Source: an uncultured Prevotella sp. (GTDB lineage: Bacteria; Bacteroidota; Bacteroidia; Bacteroidales; Bacteroidaceae). From it: a stretch of DNA of 64,000 nucleotides. A program made the position numbers and the translations under genes. Each line of letters begins with the position of its first letter. Positions within the stretch are counted from its first letter, which is position 1. The stretch covers positions 1 through 64,000 of the forward strand of contig CAKQCV010000007.1 of the NCBI GenBank assembly GCA_934217675.1, given 5' to 3'. The notes beneath the pieces are model-generated. The model made no database searches and was not told the DNA's origin. It saw nothing but the letters and a program-made list of their open reading frames with translations. This document shows positions 9,229 through 19,022 of this stretch, one piece after another.

Positions 9229-11973
9229 ATGAAAATGAAGAAAATTTTGGCATCGGCATTCGTTGCTCTGTGTGTATCACAGAATTCTTTTGCTGTGCCT
9301 GCGTATCCAGGGGTAATCAAAGCAAAACAGGCTGACGGAACAGAAATTTCCATTCGTAAGTATGGAGATGAGTTTGCGCATTTCACTACTACAGAGGATG
9401 GATATCTCATTGTGATGAATGAAGCAACAAACAACTATGAGTATGCAACCGTTGTTGGTGGAAAAGTGAAGAGTTGCGGAATTGTTGCGGCAAATGCTGA
9501 TATGCGCTCTTCTAAAGCAAGCAAGTTTCTTTCCACAATAGACAAGAAGGCTGTGATTGATGTTGCCTTGAAAGAGTGTAGCGAGGCTAAAGCTCAGTTT
9601 CAGGCTAAGGGAAACAGTAATCAGGCAAAAGTGATGAAAGCTGCAGGAACTCCTAAAAAGGTACTGATAAATGATTTTCCTCATTTTGGCGAACAACATT
9701 CGCTTGTGATTCTGATGGAATACAACGACCGTTCGTTCACTTTGCTCGATGATCCGAAACAGTATTATACCGATGCTTTGAACAAAGAAGGCTTTACGGC
9801 AGAAAATGGAGCGACAGGAAGTGCACGCGACTTTTATATTGCAAGCTCAAACGGCAAGTTCAAACCGTATTTCGATGTTGTAGGTCCTGTGAAGATAGAC
9901 TATGGACAGAGTGATGCAGGCGATGGTACGAGCGGAACACCAAATATGGGAACATTTGTTAAAGCTGCAGTTGAGGCTATTGACGACCAGGTAGACTTCT
10001 CGCAATATGACCATGACGGTGATGGATATGTTGATAATGTATATATCTATTATGCTGGTTATGGAGCAGCAGATTCAAACCACCGCAACGTTATATGGCC
10101 ACACTCGTATAATATGGTGAATTGGGGTATTGACCTTACAACTAATGATGGTGTGAAGATAGGTTCGTATACTTGTAGCAACGAGATTGACGGACTTCGG
10201 CCGAGTATGGTTACTGGTATAGGAACTTTCGTTCATGAATTTGGACATTGTCTTGGCATACCTGATTTGTATGATTCGTCTAACAGAACCAATATGTACA
10301 GTCCGGCAGATTGGGATACAATGGCAAGTGGAAGTTATAATAACAATTCAAACACCCCACCGTTGTTCTCGTCTTATGAACGCTATGAGTTGGGATGGCT
10401 TGAGCCAGAAGAACTGACATGCTTGAAGACGGACGTGAGCGAGTTGCAGAGTCTTGGAGAATCTAATAAGGCATACAAAATTGCCGTTCCGGGAACAGAC
10501 AATGAGTACTTCTTGTTTGAGAACCGTCAGCAAGAGGGATGGGACAAGTATCTGCCTTCACACGGAATGTTGGTTTGGCATATTGATATGGATTATCAAG
10601 CTTGGATGAACAATGTTGTCAACGTAACGCCACAGCACCAGCGCATTGATATTGTGGAGGCAAACAATCGCAATTCAGGTGAGTCTCGCTACAAAGACGG
10701 TGTTCCTTTCCCTGGATCTAACAATGTTTCGACATTCAACTTTACAGGATGGAACAAGAACAGCATTATTCAGCTTGACAAAATTCAGGAGAACAATGGA
10801 GTGGTGTCGTTTATCGTTAAAGGGTCAGACTCTGGCATAACTACTCCAGATGTAAAAGTGAGTGATGTTGGATATGATTCGTTCAAATGTTCATGGGATA
10901 ACGTTGAGGGAGCTGAGTACTATATATTTAATGTAGGAAAAGTTAATAGCAATGGATTGGTTACTCCGCTTGATGACTACAAGAACCTTAAACTTACTGA
11001 CTGTAGTATAACAGTTAGTGGACTTGACGAATTGTCGGAATATGAGGTAAGCGTAAAAACTGTAAATGCTTCTTTCTATACAGAGAATAACACGCAGAAG
11101 GTAAATACGACGGAGCGTCCGTTTGAAAAGTATCAGGTTGGCGGACTTTCTGCAAAAGATATTTCAGGCAACTCTTTTACGGCAAAGTGGAATGCGGTGA
11201 AAAATGCACAATCGTATGTTGTGGAGTTGGCAAAGCACGACTATGACGGAGAAGAGGTTTCAACTTCTTATGACTTTACAAACAAGGCAAATGGATTACC
11301 GTCAGGTTGGCTTACAAATGCTACGAACTATATCAGTTCTGAGGGGAACTATGGTGAGGCTGCACCTTCACTACGTTTCTCGTTGAATCGCAGCTATCTT
11401 GTGATGACAAATGGAGATGCTAAAATATCTAATCTAAAATTCTGGATGAACGGCTCTTCTGTACAGGAAGGGACAAATGTGGAAGTAGACAGATTTGTTG
11501 ACGATGCTTGGGCTGAGGTTAAACAGATTCCAGTTGTTGAAGGAAACGGTGAAGTATATACCGTAGAATTTGAACCTGCTGTGAAGGTGAGATTATATTA
11601 TAACCGCATAGGAACATCAAGTGCATATATCGATGACGTAACTGTTTCGGGAAAAAGTTTGAAAGATACTCCGTTGAAGAACTATACCGATTTGAATATT
11701 GGAAATGAGACTTCGTTTGTATTCTCGGAACTTGAACCTAATACAACATATTCTCTTATTGTATATGCCGAAAATAATGGTGTGAGAACAATGGCATCAG
11801 AACCGCTGACTGTAACAACAAGTGCCACTTCAGGAATTGTGTCTGTTATGATGGGCAATCAGTCTGATTCTGAAATCTATGATTTGTCAGGAAGACGACT
11901 GATGAATGGCAACAAGTCTGCTGGTATATATATTATAAAGAATAATGGTAAAGCAACTAAATTTGCAAAATAA
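9229..11973 (+). CDS. Secreted M6-family metalloprotease with fibronectin-III-like repeats
   Basis: A 914-residue exported zinc protease related to immune inhibitor A. The signal peptide (MKMKKILASAFVALCVSQNSFA) is followed by a propeptide-like region, then the M6 catalytic domain with HEFGH at about residue 336 and a DYDGDGYVDN-type calcium-binding segment near residue 260. Two fibronectin-III-like modules (SDVGYDSFKCSWDNVEGAEY and a second near residue 640) flank a jelly-roll-like insert. The C-terminus has IYDLSGRRL and ends GIYIIKNNGKATKFAK, a short tail resembling sorting domains of type IX secretion, which suggests export to the cell surface or medium. It stands alone with its own promoter and terminator. 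A host-protein or dietary-protein substrate is possible but not shown. Confidence 0.9.
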   Translation: MKMKKILASAFVALCVSQNSFAVPAYPGVIKAKQADGTEISIRKYGDEFAHFTTTEDGYLIVMNEATNNYEYATVVGGKVKSCGIVAANADMRSSKASKFLSTIDKKAVIDVALKECSEAKAQFQAKGNSNQAKVMKAAGTPKKVLINDFPHFGEQHSLVILMEYNDRSFTLLDDPKQYYTDALNKEGFTAENGATGSARDFYIASSNGKFKPYFDVVGPVKIDYGQSDAGDGTSGTPNMGTFVKAAVEAIDDQVDFSQYDHDGDGYVDNVYIYYAGYGAADSNHRNVIWPHSYNMVNWGIDLTTNDGVKIGSYTCSNEIDGLRPSMVTGIGTFVHEFGHCLGIPDLYDSSNRTNMYSPADWDTMASGSYNNNSNTPPLFSSYERYELGWLEPEELTCLKTDVSELQSLGESNKAYKIAVPGTDNEYFLFENRQQEGWDKYLPSHGMLVWHIDMDYQAWMNNVVNVTPQHQRIDIVEANNRNSGESRYKDGVPFPGSNNVSTFNFTGWNKNSIIQLDKIQENNGVVSFIVKGSDSGITTPDVKVSDVGYDSFKCSWDNVEGAEYYIFNVGKVNSNGLVTPLDDYKNLKLTDCSITVSGLDELSEYEVSVKTVNASFYTENNTQKVNTTERPFEKYQVGGLSAKDISGNSFTAKWNAVKNAQSYVVELAKHDYDGEEVSTSYDFTNKANGLPSGWLTNATNYISSEGNYGEAAPSLRFSLNRSYLVMTNGDAKISNLKFWMNGSSVQEGTNVEVDRFVDDAWAEVKQIPVVEGNGEVYTVEFEPAVKVRLYYNRIGTSSAYIDDVTVSGKSLKDTPLKNYTDLNIGNETSFVFSELEPNTTYSLIVYAENNGVRTMASEPLTVTTSATSGIVSVMMGNQSDSEIYDLSGRRLMNGNKSAGIYIIKNNGKATKFAK

Positions 11974-12014
11974 ATTTGTTATTCTAAAAGATTATTAATA
12001 GAAAATGCTTTTAC

Positions 12015-12057
12015 TGGGGAGGTGGCGACAATCATTCGCCTTCTCCCCATTTGTTTT
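12015..12057 (+). terminator. Terminator after the M6 protease gene
   Basis: GGGGAGGTGGCGA and TCGCCTTCTCCCC form a 13-position stem with one mismatch, followed by TTTGTTTTT. Confidence 0.85.
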
Positions 12058-12084
12058 TATAGCGATTCTTTTTGCAAAGATGTA

Positions 12085-12459
12085 TTATTGAATGTTTATT
12101 ACGGCTTTGCCTATATATACAGCAATAACTCCCAGTGTTAAGCTTCCTCCTGCATACAACGCTGTGTAAATGAAGTCATTTGAACGAAACAGTGTGAGAT
12201 TCTCGTTCATGAATGTGCTGAATGTTGTGAAACCACCACAGAAGCCAACTGTCAATAGTAATTTAATATCTCCTCCAAGTCCAAATCTTTCGCTCAATCC
12301 ATAGAATATGCCAATCAATAAACACCCTAAGACATTTACAGACATAGTTCCGAAAGGAAAAGAATACGGAAATAAATCGTTAATCCATCTTGATGCCAAA
12401 TAACGCAAGACAGAGCCTAATGCTCCACCTAATGCTACAAAAATAATATTACGTGTCAT
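12085..12459 (-). CDS. crcB: Fluoride channel CrcB/Fluc
   Basis: A small membrane protein of 124 residues with four helices that forms dimeric fluoride channels in the inner membrane. Family motifs are visible: GGALGSVLRY in the first helix, an Asn in the second (NVLGCLLIG) and GFCGGFTTFSTF with the phenylalanines that line the pore. No fluoride riboswitch is visible upstream, and a TAACTTTG promoter element ends only 8 nt before the ATG, leaving no room for one. It is downstream of comEC but has this promoter of its own. Confidence 0.95.
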   Translation of the reverse strand: MTRNIIFVALGGALGSVLRYLASRWINDLFPYSFPFGTMSVNVLGCLLIGIFYGLSERFGLGGDIKLLLTVGFCGGFTTFSTFMNENLTLFRSNDFIYTALYAGGSLTLGVIAVYIGKAVINIQ

Positions 12460-12466
12460 AATGATG

Positions 12467-12474
12467 CAAAGTTA
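12467..12474 (-). promoter_or_regulatory. Promoter -7 element for crcB, almost no 5' leader
   Basis: TAACTTTG on the minus strand, 8 nt from last base to the ATG. No good -33 element. Confidence 0.5.
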
Positions 12475-12525
12475 CTGCTTTTTATTTATATGTATGCTGC
12501 TTGATTATGGTTTAATGAAATATTT

Positions 12526-14088
12526 TCAAGAATATGGAATGTTGAAAGGCTGTATCCTGTGTAGCATTACAATTGTTTTAATAGTCAAGATTGCGGCAAA
12601 TATCATTATGTATATACATATTGTTTGAATGCCGTTGATAGTGATGCCGTCAATGTTTGCTCCAGGAATTTGGGATATCATTTTTACAGAGGTGTTCATT
12701 ATCTGCACAATATTGTCAATAGCAGTTGCTATATTTGTCTGTATAAACGGAAATGTTGATGTTACCAGCATGGCTATGCTGGCATACAGTAAGACTGTGG
12801 CAAGTGGGATTATTATAAAGTTTGAGAGCAAGAAATAGCATGGTATACTGCCAAAATAGTGTATGGTCAGTGGCAGAACTCCCATTTGTGCCACTATGGA
12901 TGTTGCTGATATCTTGAATAAGGTTTTCAGTATATAACTCTTTTCTGCTAATTTTGAAAATGCAAATTTATAGAGTGGGGTAGAGAATAGAATTATGAAT
13001 AATACTGCAATGAAAGACATTTGAAAGCCTACATCAAATATTGACATAGGATTAAATGCTAACAATATGAATGCTGCTGTGAGTAATGTGTTTACAGAGT
13101 TGTTGTTTCTGTTTATAATTTCAACGAACAGGCAGATACTGAGCATAAGCGCTGATCTGATTGCCGAAACAGGCATGCCTACCAGAATTACATATCCCCA
13201 AATTGTTGATGCCAATATAACTCTTACGATTGTTTTCCACCACCACAATTTGTTTTTACGCCATAGCAGCAAGGTTAGGAGTGAATATATAATGCCGAGG
13301 TGTAAACCTGAAAGTGCAAGAATATGTGAAGCGCCAGCAATGGAATAGTTGTTCTTTATCTCTTTGGTGAGCATTGATTTTTCACCGAGAGTCAGGGCGG
13401 AAAGCACGGCAAGATTGTCATCGCTTATATTGTTGGATGAGTATATGGATATAAGTTTTGCTCTGAGTTTCTTTGTGTTTATCTCTATACGTGTGGTTAA
13501 CGGTACATCTTCAGACTTTATTGCTTTCTTTACAATATTGTCTGAATATACAAACGTTTCGGTTTTAAACCCTTGTACTTTTAGGTATCTTGCATAGTCG
13601 AATTTCGTTGGTCTTATGTTTTGTGGAGCTTTTAATACAGATATGCACTCTATGCCGTCTCCAAGTGTAAACGGAAAAATATCTTTTGGATATAGAACCG
13701 TAATCTTTGTTTTGAAAGGTGACAGCTTCTTTCCGTTAAGCTTTGTTACAACAACATCAAAATGCCATGTCTTTCCATGAACTTTTGGATTGTTTGTTAT
13801 TATAGCTTCGTATTTTGCATACTCATTGGTATTGTCCCATTTCATGTCTTTTATCTGAATGTTCATGAGAAATGCTCCAATTGCCGAGGTCATGACGTAT
13901 ACGAAAAAAGATGAGATCACTGTATGCCTGTTTGCTATAAGAATGCACAGCATTGATGCACATATTGCATAGATAAAAATGTTGGTAGACAATATTTGAC
14001 TGTAGTGCCATGCAATGAAAATTCCTAAAATGAACGGTAATACACAGCGTGCCGGCATACCGAATGATTTGTGTGTACTACTGTTCAT
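12526..14088 (-). CDS. comEC: ComEC/Rec2-family DNA uptake channel protein, without metallo-beta-lactamase domain
   Basis: ComEC moves transforming DNA across the inner membrane. The 520-residue protein starts with two helices and a DUF4131-type soluble domain (residues about 60-190), followed by the Competence domain with the diagnostic ILALSGLHLGIIYSL segment and about eight helices. It ends shortly after this domain, so the C-terminal metallo-beta-lactamase-like nuclease domain found in many ComEC proteins is absent, not truncated by a visible frameshift. It starts 25 bp after the cstA stop, so it may be cotranscribed. Whether the organism is naturally transformable is unknown. Confidence 0.88.
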   Translation of the reverse strand: MNSSTHKSFGMPARCVLPFILGIFIAWHYSQILSTNIFIYAICASMLCILIANRHTVISSFFVYVMTSAIGAFLMNIQIKDMKWDNTNEYAKYEAIITNNPKVHGKTWHFDVVVTKLNGKKLSPFKTKITVLYPKDIFPFTLGDGIECISVLKAPQNIRPTKFDYARYLKVQGFKTETFVYSDNIVKKAIKSEDVPLTTRIEINTKKLRAKLISIYSSNNISDDNLAVLSALTLGEKSMLTKEIKNNYSIAGASHILALSGLHLGIIYSLLTLLLWRKNKLWWWKTIVRVILASTIWGYVILVGMPVSAIRSALMLSICLFVEIINRNNNSVNTLLTAAFILLAFNPMSIFDVGFQMSFIAVLFIILFSTPLYKFAFSKLAEKSYILKTLFKISATSIVAQMGVLPLTIHYFGSIPCYFLLSNFIIIPLATVLLYASIAMLVTSTFPFIQTNIATAIDNIVQIMNTSVKMISQIPGANIDGITINGIQTICIYIMIFAAILTIKTIVMLHRIQPFNIPYS

Positions 14089-14112
14089 ATTAGGAATGTT
14101 GATAGTTTTATA

Positions 14113-15594
14113 TTAAGCTTTTCCTATAGTATCTGTGTGCGTCTTGTCGTATTTGTTTTTCCATACCACAAACCATATAGCAGATATTGCAAAGCAGCAT
14201 CCGCCTAAGGTGTATGACAAAGTTTCGGGTAGGCCGAATGCTTGTTTGGAAATAAACAAATATGTGGAGCAAACTGTTGTCATGAACAATGCAGGAATTA
14301 GAGTTATAAAATACAACTTCCTGTTTTGTACAAGATATACAGTTATTGTCCAAAGTGTGAAAACAGACAATGCTTGATTTGACAGACCGAAATATTGCCA
14401 TATTACCTGAAAGCCATTATCGTTTTCGTTTTGCCATATCAATAATGCTATGGCTGCCACGAATAGTGGTATGCATATAGCAAGTCTGTTACGTTTTGAT
14501 TTCTGATCTAACTTTATAGCAGAAGCAATGATGAGTCTTGCTGATCGGAATGCAGTGTCTCCACTTGTTATGGGAGCTGCGACAACACCCAATAATGCAA
14601 GTACTCCACCGAACACCCCAAGCCAATTGTTACATACTAATGTTACAACCATTGGAGCAGACGTATGAAATCCTTTTATCTGTCCACCTGCTATTTGTTC
14701 ATATCCGGCACTTGGAGTGTCATAGAAAAACCACATGGCAACAGTTGCCCATACTAATGCCACTAATCCTTCTGTTATCATAGCACCATAGAAAATCCTT
14801 CTTCCACTTTTTTCTGATGTCATGCAGCGTGCCATGAGCGGAGTTTGTGTGGCATGGAATCCACTTATGGCTCCACAGGCTATTGTTATGAAAAGACAAG
14901 GAAATATATAGTCGGTAAATGTTGGATCTTTTGCTTTTGCCATGTTTCCAAGTCCATCCCATAGTTCTGGCAGTTGAGGCTGGTTCATAAAAAGAACAAT
15001 AATCAAAGCCACTGCCATGAATATCAACGAGAAGGAGAAAATAGGATAAATTTTTCCTATAATCTTGTCGATTGGCAACATTGTAGCTATTATGTAATAT
15101 ATAAATATTATTGCAGTCCATATTAAAGTGTTTCCAACCATGTGCCCTAATATCTCTGCAGGACTGTATACGAATACCACTCCAACCATGAGCAACAGAA
15201 TAACACTGAATACCAGCATTATGCTTTGTGTCCTTTTACCAAGATATTTTCCTACTAATTGAGGTGCGTCACATCCTCCATTCCTCATTGACAGCATACC
15301 TGTCAGATAGTCGTGGACAGCACCCGCAAAAATGCATCCGAAAATAATCCAAAGATAAGCTGACGGACCAAATTTTGCACCCATTATGGCACCGAAAATA
15401 GGTCCTGTACCGGCAATGTTGAGAAATTGAATCATATAGATTTTCCAATTTTTCATCGGTACATAGTCAATACCGTCGTTTTTTTCAACGGCAGGAGTAG
15501 TTCTGTTGTCAGGATTGAAAACTCTTTCAACAAAACTGCCATAAAGAAAATAACCCAATATTAGGGCTATAAAACTAATAATAAAGGTAATCAT
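14113..15594 (-). CDS. cstA: Carbon starvation protein A (CstA) family transporter
   Basis: A polytopic inner-membrane protein of 493 residues with the CstA signature: an early FLNIAGTGPIFGAIMGAKFGP stretch and PAEILGHMV, followed by the SGFHATQTPL segment. CstA proteins import peptides or pyruvate in the known cases. It is shorter than the about 700-residue E. coli protein, as is usual for one branch in anaerobes. It is followed closely by comEC; no functional link is apparent. Confidence 0.92.
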   Translation of the reverse strand: MITFIISFIALILGYFLYGSFVERVFNPDNRTTPAVEKNDGIDYVPMKNWKIYMIQFLNIAGTGPIFGAIMGAKFGPSAYLWIIFGCIFAGAVHDYLTGMLSMRNGGCDAPQLVGKYLGKRTQSIMLVFSVILLLMVGVVFVYSPAEILGHMVGNTLIWTAIIFIYYIIATMLPIDKIIGKIYPIFSFSLIFMAVALIIVLFMNQPQLPELWDGLGNMAKAKDPTFTDYIFPCLFITIACGAISGFHATQTPLMARCMTSEKSGRRIFYGAMITEGLVALVWATVAMWFFYDTPSAGYEQIAGGQIKGFHTSAPMVVTLVCNNWLGVFGGVLALLGVVAAPITSGDTAFRSARLIIASAIKLDQKSKRNRLAICIPLFVAAIALLIWQNENDNGFQVIWQYFGLSNQALSVFTLWTITVYLVQNRKLYFITLIPALFMTTVCSTYLFISKQAFGLPETLSYTLGGCCFAISAIWFVVWKNKYDKTHTDTIGKA

Positions 15595-15651
15595 ATATGT
15601 TTGATTTAAGGTGGAACGTCTGTTGTTAACAAACGTTCCTGTATTTTTTAT

Positions 15652-16392
15652 TTAGTCTATAAATCCTTGTCTCCTCAAAGTCTCAATCATTGTCGCAGAC
15701 ATTGTCTCATTGTCTTTTTTCGTGTATCTTAAATCAGTGAATACTTGTGCCAAGGTTTCTTTATTGTTTATATTCACAAATTCTTTGTTCTCTGGCAGAG
15801 ATTCCTTTTCAAAATAGTACTTGTCAATAAGTTCTGGGGTATAATCTGTATATGTCTCTTTATGAATTATGCTTTCAATTGGCAATCTGTCTGTCTGTTT
15901 CGGTTCCTCATCAGGCCATCCAAGAGTTATTGTAGCAATAGGCATGACAAGTTTTGGAAGCTGTAAAGTGTCAATTATAGATTGTGGATTATAAACAGTT
16001 GTTCCAAGGAAACAATATCCAAGACCTTCTTCGTCTGCAAGATTACAGAATGTTTGGGTATATAGTAAAGCATCCGTTGCTGCATTTATAAACGATAGCA
16101 TGTTGTCGTATCCTGGATTTGCTTTTCTGTTTTCAGCCCATTTTGTGGTGCGGTTGAAATCAGCGCATATTGTCAGCACTACAGGTGCTTCTGTAATCAT
16201 TGGCTGATTGAAGTGGGCAGGAGCGAGCTTCTTCTTCATCTCGTCGGAGCGCGTAATGACAACGCTGTATAGTTGTAAGTTGCCCATTGTTTGTGTACGC
16301 ATAGCTTCACTTAGCAATTTGTTCAGAAGTTCTTCTGATACATCCTTGCTCGCATATTTTCTGATTGTTCTTCTTGTATTGATAGATTTCAT
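15652..16392 (-). CDS. Nitroreductase-family flavoprotein (NfsA-like)
   Basis: A 246-residue FMN-dependent oxidoreductase. The N-terminal RRTIRKYASKDVSEELLNKLL segment with Arg residues that bind FMN phosphate is the family hallmark, and TLGWPDEEP near residue 160 is the glycine-rich FMN loop typical of the NfsA/Frp branch. The C-terminal extension of about 60 residues is helical. Substrate is unknown; such enzymes reduce quinones, flavins or nitro-compounds. It has an exact consensus promoter, and a candidate small RNA ends immediately upstream of that promoter. Confidence 0.9.
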   Translation of the reverse strand: MKSINTRRTIRKYASKDVSEELLNKLLSEAMRTQTMGNLQLYSVVITRSDEMKKKLAPAHFNQPMITEAPVVLTICADFNRTTKWAENRKANPGYDNMLSFINAATDALLYTQTFCNLADEEGLGYCFLGTTVYNPQSIIDTLQLPKLVMPIATITLGWPDEEPKQTDRLPIESIIHKETYTDYTPELIDKYYFEKESLPENKEFVNINNKETLAQVFTDLRYTKKDNETMSATMIETLRRQGFID

Positions 16393-16421
16393 TTGCTTTA
16401 TGAATTTTTGTTGTTTCTCTG

Positions 16422-16452
16422 CAAATGTACCAATTATTTGTCAAACGACAAA
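16422..16452 (-). promoter_or_regulatory. Promoter of the nitroreductase gene
   Basis: On the minus strand TTTG (16452-16449), 19 nt, TACATTTG (16429-16422). The transcript would have a leader of about 25 nt. Confidence 0.85.
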
Positions 16453-16464
16453 GGATATAATTAA

Positions 16465-16563
16465 AAATGACCTCGACACCACGTCGAAGTCATTTTCATC
16501 ATTTTTGAATGTCTTAGCTGTTAGTATTAATGTAGCATGTAATTCTGAAAATCAGTGTTTTTA
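16465..16563 (-). ncRNA. Candidate small RNA of about 100 nt, or attenuated leader
   Basis: On the minus strand a full consensus promoter (16600-16569) is followed after about 70 nt by a hairpin, AATGAC-TTCGAC loop GTGGT closing with GTCGAGGTCATT, and a run of five Ts. This makes a self-contained unit with its own promoter and intrinsic terminator in the gap between two divergent genes. It contains a short frame (MMKMTSTWCRGHF) lying over the terminator hairpin, so it could also be a leader-peptide attenuator whose read-through would reach the nitroreductase gene. I cannot assign it to a known RNA family. Confidence 0.5.
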
Positions 16564-16568
16564 TGCTG

Positions 16569-16600
16569 CAAAGATATTGCTATTTTGTATCGGTTACAAA
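16569..16600 (-). promoter_or_regulatory. Promoter of the candidate small RNA
   Basis: On the minus strand TTTG (16600-16597), 20 nt, TATCTTTG (16576-16569). Confidence 0.75.
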
Positions 16601-16709
16601 TTTATTTTCTGTTTTAAGTGTAAAAAACTACGTAAACGTTTACAACAATAGTGTATACAAAACAATATAAATTAATGGCTTTTATTTATTTCTAGCAAAA
16701 TAAAAACAT

Positions 16710-16717
16710 TATCTTTG
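16710..16717 (+). promoter_or_regulatory. Promoter -7 element of the hemolysin-III gene
   Basis: TATCTTTG lies 26 nt before the ATG; no matching -33 TTTG at the usual spacing. Confidence 0.5.
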
Positions 16718-16743
16718 CATTGTCAATATTTAGAATAAAGGTA

Positions 16744-17394
16744 ATGAAGATTTATTTTTCTCATAAAGAAGAGTTATGGAACTCATGGTCGCATTTTGGA
16801 GGAGTCGTCATGGGAGTTGGCGTAGGTATCGCCTTCCTTATTTTTTGTATTGGTCATAAAAATGCTTGGGCAACAGCTGGTGTGTCGTTATATCTTTTCG
16901 GTATGCTTTGCTCTTATGTCGCATCTACTGTTTACCATGCTCTTAGTGCAAGGAGTGTGTGGAAAGAGCGACTGCGAAAATGGGACCATGCTGCTATCTA
17001 TTGGCATATTGCCGGTAGTTATTCTCCTCTCACTCTTATTGCATTGCGGCAAGAAGGTGCGTGGGGATGGGGTTTGTTTGTATTTATATGGACATGTGCT
17101 ATTATTGGTACGATTATGAGTTTCTATAAATTAAAAGATCATAGCAATCTTGAAACTTCATGTTTTGTAGCAATGGGGTTAAGCATTTTAGTTGCATTCA
17201 AACCGTTGCTTGACAGTGTAAGTGCAGCAGCTGTGATATGGATAATATCAGAAGGGGTCTGCTATATTACAGGAGCGTTTTTTTATAGTATGAATAAACG
17301 GAAATACATGCATAGTGTTTTTCATTTCTTCGTGCTTGCAGGAAGTATTTGCCATATAGTTGCTGTGTGGGATGTATTGATGGAATACATATAA
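16744..17394 (+). CDS. Hemolysin III / PAQR-family membrane protein
   Basis: A 217-residue inner-membrane protein with seven predicted helices. Metal-binding family features are visible: the EELWNSWSHFGG start, a Ser-x-x-x-His motif in STVYHALSA, a DHAAIYWHIAGSYSP segment and the C-terminal HSVFHFFVLAGSICHIVAV His cluster. The ATG at 16744 is used because the -7 promoter element ends 26 nt upstream; an in-frame start at 16720 would leave only three nt after the -7 element. Function in bacteria is unclear despite the name; the fold is that of PAQR receptors with amide-hydrolase activity. Confidence 0.9.
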   Translation: MKIYFSHKEELWNSWSHFGGVVMGVGVGIAFLIFCIGHKNAWATAGVSLYLFGMLCSYVASTVYHALSARSVWKERLRKWDHAAIYWHIAGSYSPLTLIALRQEGAWGWGLFVFIWTCAIIGTIMSFYKLKDHSNLETSCFVAMGLSILVAFKPLLDSVSAAAVIWIISEGVCYITGAFFYSMNKRKYMHSVFHFFVLAGSICHIVAVWDVLMEYI

Positions 17395-17414
17395 AGAAGT
17401 AGTTTACTTATATA

Positions 17415-17475
17415 ATACAAAGAGTGGAAAATAAGATTACTACAATTGTCAATCTATATTTTCCACTCTTTGTAT
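17415..17475. terminator. Bidirectional terminator between convergent hemolysin-III and cysS genes
   Basis: A perfect 19-bp inverted repeat (17415-17433 with 17457-17475) with A/T-rich flanks on both sides serves both strands. Confidence 0.85.
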
Positions 17476-17487
17476 AACGATAGTCTC

Positions 17488-18978
17488 TTATTTGTTAAGT
17501 CTCCATGTAACACCGTCTTTTGTGTCGTTAACCTCAAATCCGGCATCTTTTAAGGCATCCCTTATTTGGTCGCTTGTTGCCCAGTCTTTTGCAGCTTTTG
17601 CTTTTGCACGCAAGTCTAAAACCATTTCCATCACTTTTCCAAAAGCTTCCTCGCGTGCATCACTTGAGTTGCTGCGCTCATCCTTCAATCCAAGGATATC
17701 GAAAGCAAAAGTATGCATCGTGTCAGAAAGTTCTTTTAAGCAGTCTGCACAGATAGTTGCTTTATGGTCAATGAGTTTGTTTATGGTAGTGCATGCCTCA
17801 AACAAATAGCTGATAACTTGTGGAGTAGCAAAGTCATCATTCATTGCGTCATAACATTTTTGTCGCAGTTCTTTTACCATTTTCTCTGTTCCTGCATCAC
17901 ATTTGTCGCTCACAGGGACATGCTCCAAATCGCTGATACCATTCATTAGCTTTTCAAGTCCTTTTTCGCTTGCTTTCAGAGCTTCATTAGAGAAATCTAC
18001 GGTTCCACGGTAATGTGCCGACAGGATAAAAAATCTGATTGTCATTGGTGAATAAGCCTGTTCCAGCAACTTGTGCTTTCCAGTGAAGAATTCTTCAAGA
18101 GTTATAAAGTTGCCGAGACTTTTTCCCATCTTCTGCCCATTTATCGTTAGCATGTTGTTGTGCATCCAATATTTAACCATTTGGTCACCTTGGCTTGCCA
18201 CTGCTTGTGCGATTTCACATTCATGATGAGGGAATACGAGGTCCATTCCACCTCCATGTATGTCAAAGTGATTGCCAAGATATTTGCGTCCCATTGCTGT
18301 ACATTCGCAATGCCATCCTGGGAATCCGTCGCTCCATGGGCTTGGCCATCGCATGATATGTTCTGGAGATGCTTTTTTCCATAGCGCAAAGTCCACTTGA
18401 TTGTGTTTCTCTCCAACACCGTCAAGCTGTCGGCTTTCGTTTATTACATCATCAAGATTGCGGTGTGACAATATGCCATAGTGGTGAACCTTATTATATT
18501 TTTCAATATCGAAATACACGCTTCCGTTGCTTTCATAAGCAAAGCCGTTGTCAATGATTTGTTTTACAAGTTCCTCTTGCTCTATTATATGTCCGGATGC
18601 ATGTGGTTCAATGCTTGGTGGTAACACGTTAAGAGCTTTCATTGCATCATGATAGCGGTTGGTGTAATATTGTGCTATTTCCATAGGCTCTAACTGCTCC
18701 AAGCGTGCTTTTTTCTCTATTTTGTCATCACCTTCGTCTGCATCATGTTCCAGGTGTCCGACATCTGTAATATTTCTTACATATCTTACTTTATAGCCTA
18801 AATGTTTCAAATACCTGAATACAAGGTCGAAAGTAATAGCAGGTCGTGCATGTCCTAAATGTGGATCACCATATACCGTAGGTCCACATACATACATTCC
18901 TACATTAGGTGCATGTAGAGGTACAAAAGGTTCTTTCTTTCTCGTCAGAGTGTTATAGATAATAAGTCTTTGTTCCAT
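17488..18978 (-). CDS. cysS: Cysteinyl-tRNA synthetase
   Basis: This class I aminoacyl-tRNA synthetase charges tRNA-Cys. At 496 residues it has normal length. Visible are the zinc-binding Cys in YVCGPTVYG, the HIGH-type motif as HLGH, the WHCECTAMG zinc motif and the KMSKS-type motif as KMGKS. The C-terminal DALR-type domain is present. It lies 44 bp downstream of a YitT-family gene on the same strand and is probably transcribed with it. Confidence 0.97.
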   Translation of the reverse strand: MEQRLIIYNTLTRKKEPFVPLHAPNVGMYVCGPTVYGDPHLGHARPAITFDLVFRYLKHLGYKVRYVRNITDVGHLEHDADEGDDKIEKKARLEQLEPMEIAQYYTNRYHDAMKALNVLPPSIEPHASGHIIEQEELVKQIIDNGFAYESNGSVYFDIEKYNKVHHYGILSHRNLDDVINESRQLDGVGEKHNQVDFALWKKASPEHIMRWPSPWSDGFPGWHCECTAMGRKYLGNHFDIHGGGMDLVFPHHECEIAQAVASQGDQMVKYWMHNNMLTINGQKMGKSLGNFITLEEFFTGKHKLLEQAYSPMTIRFFILSAHYRGTVDFSNEALKASEKGLEKLMNGISDLEHVPVSDKCDAGTEKMVKELRQKCYDAMNDDFATPQVISYLFEACTTINKLIDHKATICADCLKELSDTMHTFAFDILGLKDERSNSSDAREEAFGKVMEMVLDLRAKAKAAKDWATSDQIRDALKDAGFEVNDTKDGVTWRLNK

Positions 18979-19022
18979 AACTTGTTATTTTATTATTGCT
19001 TGTATTATAAATTTCCTAATCT

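Noticed and set aside
12460..12525. Fluoride riboswitch before crcB
   Set aside because: The gap to comEC is 66 nt and the -7 element lies 8 nt from the start; there is no space for the motif.
16208..16651. Plus-strand frame of 147 codons over the nitroreductase start
   Set aside because: It is antisense to a well-supported gene, lacks protein-like composition, and crosses the candidate small RNA terminator.
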